Shown here in pieces: positions 56,634 through 64,000 of a DNA stretch of 64,000 nucleotides. The position numbers and the translations under genes are program-made. Numbering within the stretch: position 1 is the first letter of the stretch; each line of letters opens with the position of its first letter. Source of the DNA: Psoroptes ovis (Eukaryota; Arthropoda; Arachnida; Sarcoptiformes; Psoroptidae); contig PQWQ01000002.1 of the NCBI GenBank assembly GCA_002943765.1, forward strand, positions 3,472,001 through 3,536,000, given 5' to 3'. The notes under the pieces were generated by a model. That model searched no databases and was not told the origin of the DNA. It saw only the letters and a program-made list of their open reading frames with translations.

Positions 56634-59600
56634 TCATAAAAATGTTGTACGTTCATCACTATGTTTTGTATGTTGATGCGATTGTTGACGTTGAGGTATC
56701 GTAATTTTCTTTTTATCATGATCACCTGATTCATCTAATGCTGACAAACTACCATTACGCAATAAACTCAATTTTTCTTTGAATTCCGGCATAGCTGCGG
56801 TTGTCGATAGATTATCTGATTGATGCTGTTGAATGTTATTATTATTAATATTATTATTACTTTCACTGGATAAACTTTCAATTGATCCATATGAACGTGG
56901 TGAATGAGTACCACCGGTTAGTAAATCAAATGCATCTGATCGTCTCACGTTTGGTGATGAACGACGATTATCTGATGCTACGATTCGATTTGGTCGTAAT
57001 TGATCAACAAGTAATGTACTTTTTGTTTGTGATCGAGTACGATGATGACTTATATTTTCTAGAGTTTCATCATCTATATCAAATTGATTTATCAAACTAT
57101 TTTTTTCTTTAAATTTTGGCATCAAACTAGAATCAGCTAAATTGGTGCCCATACTAATTTTTCGATATTTAGGTGGCAGATTTTTCAAATGTCTTGTGAG
57201 GCTATCTTTTTTGGAACCTCCCGATATCAAAGGAATAGAATATTCTGACGAATCTTCATTTTCATCAATTTGTGATTGTGATTTTTGCAAATCATTCGAA
57301 CGTTTTGCCACAACATCGGTGGTTTTCAATGCCATTTTATAAAAGTCTTTTGTCACTTTCATATAAATAACTTTTTCGAGACAAATTAATGTATAATCTG
57401 GTATGAAGATGTCAGATTGTTGTAAACTAATATTTTGTTGACTACTTTTTTGACTTAGACTTTCATCTAAAATAAAACAAAAATTATTTTTAAATTATTA
57501 ACAAAATATGACAATTCACTTACAATTTTCATCGTTGAATGAACGATTTTGTACAAAAGATGCATCGTCTGTCATCGGTGTTGATGCTGTCAAAGCTCCG
57601 ATTCCGAAACAACAGAATGGTCCAGCATCATATTCTTGATTTTCTTTCGTAACAATGACTCGAGCCCGTCCTTCCAATATCATTATGAAATAATCGGCAG
57701 GTTGACCACGTTTGTATAAAACATTTTCCGGTGCCATATTATCGATATTAGGTTTACGAGGTTCTCCCTTAGCTTCGAAATAAATATTTTTATTCATCAA
57801 ACGTTTGAAAACTTCTTCAGAAATTTTCTTAGAAGAAAATGGACCAACAGCTAAAAAGTTGTGATTTTCAAAAATTTTAATTAAAAATAATATTCAATCA
57901 AATCTTAACAACTAACATGAAGCTAAAAATCGGAATGCTGCCAATGCAAGTTGAGGTGATATAGAAACATTGTTCGAATATTCCATTAAACTAGAATCAT
58001 CTTCATGTTTCTGTCTAATTCCAGCTTCACGAATAAATTCCAAATAGTTTGATCGACTTTGTACATTTAGTCGTTTTTGTTTTCGACGATTATCGGCTGT
58101 TGAAATTGAATGGACATTAAATTAATGATTAACAAATAAATTCAAGAAAAAACTTACAAATCACATCAGTTTCATCGTTGATTTCAGCTTGAATCAATTC
58201 TTCGATGACGTCTTCAAGTGTTACAATACCAATTGATTCATAGTACGGATCTTTGACGCCATTATCGATGACACGTTGAATTAATGCCATATGTGATTGT
58301 CCTTGTTTGAATTCATTCAACATTTTGTCCAATTTATCATCTTCAAATACTTTCAACAATGGATGCGAATAAAAATCTAATACAACTTTTAATTGTATAT
58401 TGTGATCCGGATCAATTAATGATAGATCTTTGACATGCAAAAGACCGACAATATTATCACGATTTCCTTCGTAGATCGGTATACGTGAATATCCAGAATT
58501 GTTGATCAAAGTAAGCGTATCAAAATTGAGTATTGTATCATAAGGTAGCATAAATACATCACTAATTGGTGTCATGATATCTGCTACGGAAATTTTCTTG
58601 AATCTAAGCGCACCAGATATTATATTCATTTCATCTACTTCAAGATTATTATAATCTTTTGTAACTCGAATATATTCCATTAAGCGTTCACGATCATAAA
58701 CACTGCCTATTTCTTCACCAAGAATTTTATCTAATAATTTCGATATCGGATATGATAATGGAAATGTAATGAGCATAAATAAATAGGTTACATAAACAGT
58801 TTTGGCACCAACTGCTAAACCATGTCTTGAGCATAATGCTTGAGGAATTATTTCTCCAAATATAACAATTGATAATGTTGAGCCGATCACAGCAAAAATG
58901 CCAGATGTAAGTTCATCCAATAAAATGGTTAATGTTGAGTTGACAAGAACGTTACCTAGCAGTAAAGTGCAAAGCAAATAATTGCCACGTTTTCTTACCG
59001 GTGAAATTGTTTTAGCATAATATTTTTCATCTTCAGTACCGCATCGTTCAATGACTTGCAATTCATTTTTGTCCAAAGCCATTAGGCCAAGATTAAGTCC
59101 TGAAAATAGCCCGGACATGATCAATAACAATACTAGTAAACTTATATGGAGCCATAGTGGCAATAATGGAGCTTCAGAATCGATCTGATATGATAAAGTA
59201 CTTCCAGCATAATAGAAGGTTTCATCATTAGAGTCATTTTTTGAATAACATAGGTAATAAGGCTTAGAACTTGCTGGCAGCTTAAAAAGTGAAAAAGCAG
59301 ATTGATCATCAATTTTAATTGCTTTATGCGTATCATCAACTGTGCAGATTTTAGTAGATGATTTCGCATTCGGTGCAATTAATGAAAATCCGATCAAAAA
59401 ATCGTTCTCGAAATTTTTACCAAATAACAGGGCCTTAACATTGTGCTCAGATTTTATTGCGTAACGTCTAAATAATGATTCAATTATATCATGATTTGAA
59501 TTAATGAGAAAAAAATGATTTTTCAAAAATAATGAACCTACTCTTCATTAGAAACAATAGATTTAGGATCTCCAATTAAACGGAATCCGCTTATCATTGA

Positions 59601-60125
59601 TTCATGCCAAGTATCATTTTGCAAAAGGTCACCATTGGTAACATACACATTCGTATTACGATTATATCTATTTTTATTGTCATTCTCATTTTGTTCCTGT
59701 ATTCTTGTTTCAGCAGTTAAACGATCATACCATGCTTGAAGATTTGCAGCTGCAACATTGATAGCTACATCTGAATTATCGTTATTTTGTACTGAAAATA
59801 ATGATGCTGATTGATTTTTATCAGATAAATTTGAGAAATTACCAGTCGGTGAACAATTAATGAATGAAAAATTTAACGATGTAATAATGATTGAAACAAT
59901 GATTAGAATTTTGATTTGAATTAAATATTTTTCAAAACAATCATAATTTGTTGAACATGGATAAATGCACTTAACACTATCATTTGAGCAATCATTTAAG
60001 GCACAATGACAATCATAGCTATCATTTAGATGATATTGATAATAATAATGATGACAATTATCACTATCAAGGCATTCGCCAGAATAGTTTAGATTAGTTC
60101 TACAAAATTTGCGTTTAAAAACCAT
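56634..60125 (-). CDS. CNNM: CNNM-family metal (Mg2+) transporter
   Basis: Five exons, 60125-59542, 59467-58158, 58096-57917, 57850-57524 and 57466-56634, encode 1077 residues with consistent phases. CNNM proteins are basolateral or plasma-membrane Mg2+/divalent metal transporters. The N terminus is unusual: nine cysteines precede a hydrophobic segment (ILIIVSIIITSLNFSFI). An extracellular domain follows, then the DUF21 membrane domain with SGLFSGLNLGLMALDKNEL, RKRGNYLLCTLLLGNVLVNS and EIIPQALCSRHGLAVGAK. Two CBS domains (ADIMTPISDVFM, RIPIYEGNRDNIVGLLHVKD, IGIVTLEDVIEELI) come next. Exons 3-5 encode the cyclic-nucleotide-binding-like domain (ISPQLALAAFRFLAS, ADYFIMILEGRARV, YTLICLEKVIYMKV) and a long Ser/Asn-rich tail. 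I see no missing key residue. Confidence 0.95.
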
Positions 60126-63100
60126 TGATGATTGATTGAATTGATTGAATTTATTTATTTATTTTTTTAAATTTTGATGCTATTATTTGAAATGATATCA
60201 ATATTAAAATTCATTGAATGTAAAAAAAATAATTCTCAAAAATCGAATAAAAAACACAACAGAAAACTATCTTCTTTTGGTAATGCTCCTAATCATTGAA
60301 CAATACGTATTTCAATATTTTAGCAAAAGCTTAAGTGAATTAGGACTAAAAATGATGTTAATGATGATGATTAAAATGATAACATATGATTTCAATGATG
60401 ATCATTGATAAAAATAGAAAAATATTATTGCGATATTTCGATAAGAATTTGTGTTCTTTTTGATATTTTCTAAAGTCCAATGACAATTAATAATTTTCAA
60501 TAAAAAAATAATTACAATAAAATTGAAATAAAGGGAAACAATTTAATAGTAATGATTTCAAAGTAATAATGGCAATAAATTTTCTTGATTCATAGATTAT
60601 TCATTTATCCTAAATTTTAGAAAAAATCAAATAGAAATAATAATAATGAAAAATAAAATGGATTAAATCGTAAAAAAAGCATACAAAGAAAATGATATTT
60701 CATATGATAATTGACTTGGTGCAATAATAATAATAAAGATAATAATTAAAATAAAAATCATTTTCATTATTGATGTATTAGAAATTGACATTACAGAAAT
60801 AAGCACAATTTTGGATAATATTGCTCTCAATTTTCTTTAATTTAATAAGTTTCAGATTAATTAACAATTTTAATAATGAAAAATTTCATTTTTTAGAAAT
60901 GAAATTTGAAATAAAAGATAATTTCGAAAATGAAAACGTTATCATAAAAACACTTAGAAACTTGTTGACATTTATTTCACAAAAATAATGAAAATATCAA
61001 AAGCAGCAATTTCCGTTGTCAACCATTATTTGGGTATAATAAAATTATAATGAAAATAGATCGATTTGATTTAAAATGAAAATTCATTTAAAAAAATAGA
61101 TCAATGAATGAAAACATAAAATTCATCATAATGATTCATTCGATAAATATTTTTCGTTGAAAATATCAACACATCAATAATGAATTAAATATTTTGAAAA
61201 ATCTTCAAAATCATCAATACCGATAATGTTCAATACATTAGGGACCAAATGGATTAATTTCAATGTAATGGCTTTCAAAAATTAATACTACGGACATTTA
61301 ATGATTAACTAAGGAAAGATAGAGGGAAAGATGGAGAAAAAAATTGAAACAGTTTACATTACAATGCTTATGATCACCAAATTATCAAAGAACATAAAAT
61401 AATAAACACAAACGCACAAACACAAATTAATCTTTAATCAAAATTAAAAAATTGACAATTGTCACCAATTATTTTTTCTTTATTTTTTTTTTAACAATAA
61501 TAGACAAAATGCAATGGGAAATCATTCACATATTTTTTGAAAAATTTCATATTCTTTGAAAGCATTTTTTAATTCACCAAAACTAATCAAAAACCAATAC
61601 AATTCTAAGTTTCAACACCAGAAAAAAAACATTGAAAAAATCAAAGGAAATTCAAGTATTGAATAACAAATTTCATGAACATTTTCATGTTTTTTTTTCA
61701 TGAGAAAAAATAATGGTAAAATATTCTGATTTTAAATAGCAAAAATATAATCAAATTACCTGTTTATCATAATAAAAAATTTAATAATAATAATAATGAC
61801 AATAATACGATGATGATATTTCCAAGAATTTTGATTTCAAATTTTTTGCTTTATAAAAATCATTCAAATGACTAGTTTCATTTATATTTTCTTTTCTCTA
61901 TATTTTATTGTTGTTATTTACTTTTATCTGTTTTGTTCAATTCATAGCAAATAATACTATTTGAATTTTTCATTTGAATTTTGTAATTCAGAAAAAAAAG
62001 TAAAATTGTATAATGATTGATTTGTTTTTATTACTGCTTTATTTCATCTACTTCATCATTTACTGGTTATTGTTGTTGTTTTTATTGTTATTATTATTAT
62101 AACTATCGTTGCTTTGTTATTAGGCTATTTTAAATATTCAAATCGATTGATTGTAGAAACAAAATTTAATAATAATAAAATGAAATTTCAATTCAAATTT
62201 CAGATTCGAAATGATTCTCTATTTTTTTTCATTCAATACAATTCAAAAGAAAAAAGAAAAAAATCAAATGTATATGATCGATATAAATATATTCATAGAT
62301 ATATCGAACAACAAATGAAAAAAAAACAACAACAAAAATAAACAAAATGAAAACGTTCAAAAAAACAAAAACAAATAATTATAATTAACTTGAAATGATT
62401 TTCATTATTATTATTATTATCATTTTCTGTTTTTAAAATATCATAATCATCAATTTATTTTGGTTTTTATTCAGACATACACAGATAAATGAAATACATA
62501 CATTACATTTAGACACATGATGAAGAGTGTGCATATGAAAAATGATGCTTGATAATAATAGTAAATATTCAATAATTATCATTGTAATATTAATAATGAT
62601 GATAATGATATTAATTATTAATTATCATTATTTTTATCATGATTATCTGTCATTGAAGATGAGCATGTGATGATGATGATGTTATATACCATGTTTATAT
62701 GTGAAAAAAAACATGTACATGAACATTGAATGAATTAATATATGTTAATAAATATAAGTGAATTGAATATACATGTATTATTTCGTGTTTATATATGATA
62801 ATTTATATTTCAAATGAAAAAACTGGAAAAGTTTTAATGGTGAAAATTGGTAGATTGATATATACAGCAAACAACATCATCCAGACGATAGCAGCAATTC
62901 GAGCATGTGCTCCTTTCATGCCTTTAATTCAGTTTTATTTTATATTTTTGATATAATATTGATTCATATTCAAGTTATTTTCTAGGATTTTTTTTACTAA
63001 AATCTAACAGGGTTATGTATTTTCACTGGTAATGATGTTCTCAATGATGAGGATGATCATGACTATATATTATTTTTCTCCACTTTTATAACTTCTAATA

Positions 63101-64000
63101 ATCAAAAGAAACAAATAGAAAACCAAATTTCTATATATTAAATCATTCATAGAGGCAAAATGTAATGAAAATTTTCCATGTTCAAATAAGATTTCATTCA
63201 AAGAAATTTAAAAAAACAACAAAAAACAATTGATGAAGCGCAATCTTGCGTTTGATGAATGAGAATAAAACCAATGGAAATCTTTAAAAAATTGAATTGA
63301 TTTCTTTGATAAACAAGAAAAACACATCAAGAAAATTGTAAATTCAATGTTAATCGTAAATGTGGATACAAGACTACTATTATCATAAGACAGTGATAAT
63401 AATTTTATCATTTTCTGATGATTTTTTTTTTCATATAAATGTTTTTCGACGAATCAAAATAAATTTTCTATTAAATCATTGATCATTGTTTTTGCTTGGA
63501 TTAATGGGAATAAATATTTTTCTTTAAAAAAAATTACATAATTGAATGGCATTGTTTTTGGATTAATCGATCGATGTATGTATTGATTTGTTGATAGATA
63601 AATCCATGTTTTATGATGATGAATGGTATATCTTTGTATTTGGGTGCCATTTTTATCGTTGTAAACATGTGATTTATTATTTTTGACAGATCACATCGTA
63701 TGTTCATATGGAAATGATTTTCTCTAATCAATTCGTTTCAATTCATCATAATGCATTACTGTAGCTCAAAATGATTACATAGATAACGAATACAAGTAGT
63801 TCATCGATTTATATGACAAATGACAATTAATTAATTGTTTTTTTTCATATTCAAATGTTGATATGATTTCGATCATAAATAACATTTTTTCCCATTTCAA
63901 AGAACATATTGATTTGATTTGATTTTTCGCCCAATATAATGAATACGAACGATCAATCAATTAGTTGATTGAATGATTTGATTTTTTCCCTTCTTCATTT
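60126..64000. other. Intergenic, no gene seen
   Basis: 3.9 kb of AT-rich sequence, upstream of CNNM, with (AAT)n/(ATG)n microsatellites and poly-A/T runs. Open frames (60214-60408, 62114-62341, 63208-63411, 63534-63731) are short, Lys/Asn/Ile-rich and lack domain resemblance. The CNNM promoter should be at its left end. No RNA gene recognised. Confidence 0.5.

Noticed and set aside
1..64000. tRNA, rRNA or CRISPR features
   Set aside because: No B-box-like GGTTCGANNCC, cloverleaf, rRNA-like block or regular spacer array was noticed on reading; a dedicated covariance search could still find a divergent tRNA.

Overview
The window is strongly AT-rich nuclear DNA from a eukaryote with compact genes. 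I support 23 protein-coding genes. 17 of them contain introns, 46 introns in total, most only 49-90 bases long (longest 233). The mix of a chelicerate-type secretome (a 10-cysteine colipase/ixodegrin-like peptide and other Cys-rich secreted proteins), very short introns and low GC fits a small arachnid, most likely a sarcoptiform (astigmatid) mite such as a dust or scab mite. That assignment is inference. I see no bacterial genes, operons, CRISPR arrays, rRNA or tRNA genes. Most genes here are spliced from exons that I joined by checking phase and splice sites by eye; no transcript data were available.

Layout, left to right. 1-15 kb is gene-dense: mRpS18A (-) and GatB (+) are head to head and both serve mitochondrial translation. 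Then come eEF1-delta (+), a PhzF/PBLD-family enzyme (-), a Ly6/three-finger GPI-type protein (-), an ELAV-like three-RRM protein (+), MANF (+) and an SLC17-type transporter (-). 15-36 kb is a desert holding one recognisable gene, an intronless FAM43-type PTB adaptor (-), plus short inverted repeats and microsatellites. 36-50.5 kb is very dense with strictly alternating strands: a SMYD-C-terminus-like orphan (-), MsrB (+), RBM42 (-), a membrane-anchored hexosaminidase D (+), N-acetylglucosamine kinase (-), ASH2 (+), TRMT10C/MRPP1 (-), TXNL4A/DIM1 (+), POLR2K/RPABC4 (-) and a TAF1C-like protein (+). 51-60 kb holds secreted or membrane proteins: a 10-Cys colipase/ixodegrin-like peptide (+), a protein joining a secreted Cys-rich module to a dynein-light-chain domain (-), a Cys-rich protein with an Asn tract (+) and a CNNM-type metal transporter (-). 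60.1-64 kb has no gene I can support.

Functional themes. Mitochondrial expression is served by GatB, mRpS18A and TRMT10C. Splicing, transcription and chromatin are served by TXNL4A, RBM42, POLR2K, the TAF1C-like protein and ASH2. Hexosaminidase D and GlcNAc kinase are convergent neighbours that could act one after the other on GlcNAc. Many gene pairs are head to head across 150-400 bases or tail to tail with under 130 bases between stops. The ASH2 and TRMT10C stop codons physically overlap.

Most notable: the secreted Cys-rich/dynein-light-chain fusion, two GC-AG introns that are the only frame-consistent solutions, the overlapping stop codons in a TTAA palindrome, a hAT-like miniature element, a mariner-like mini-palindrome, and the FAM43 desert.
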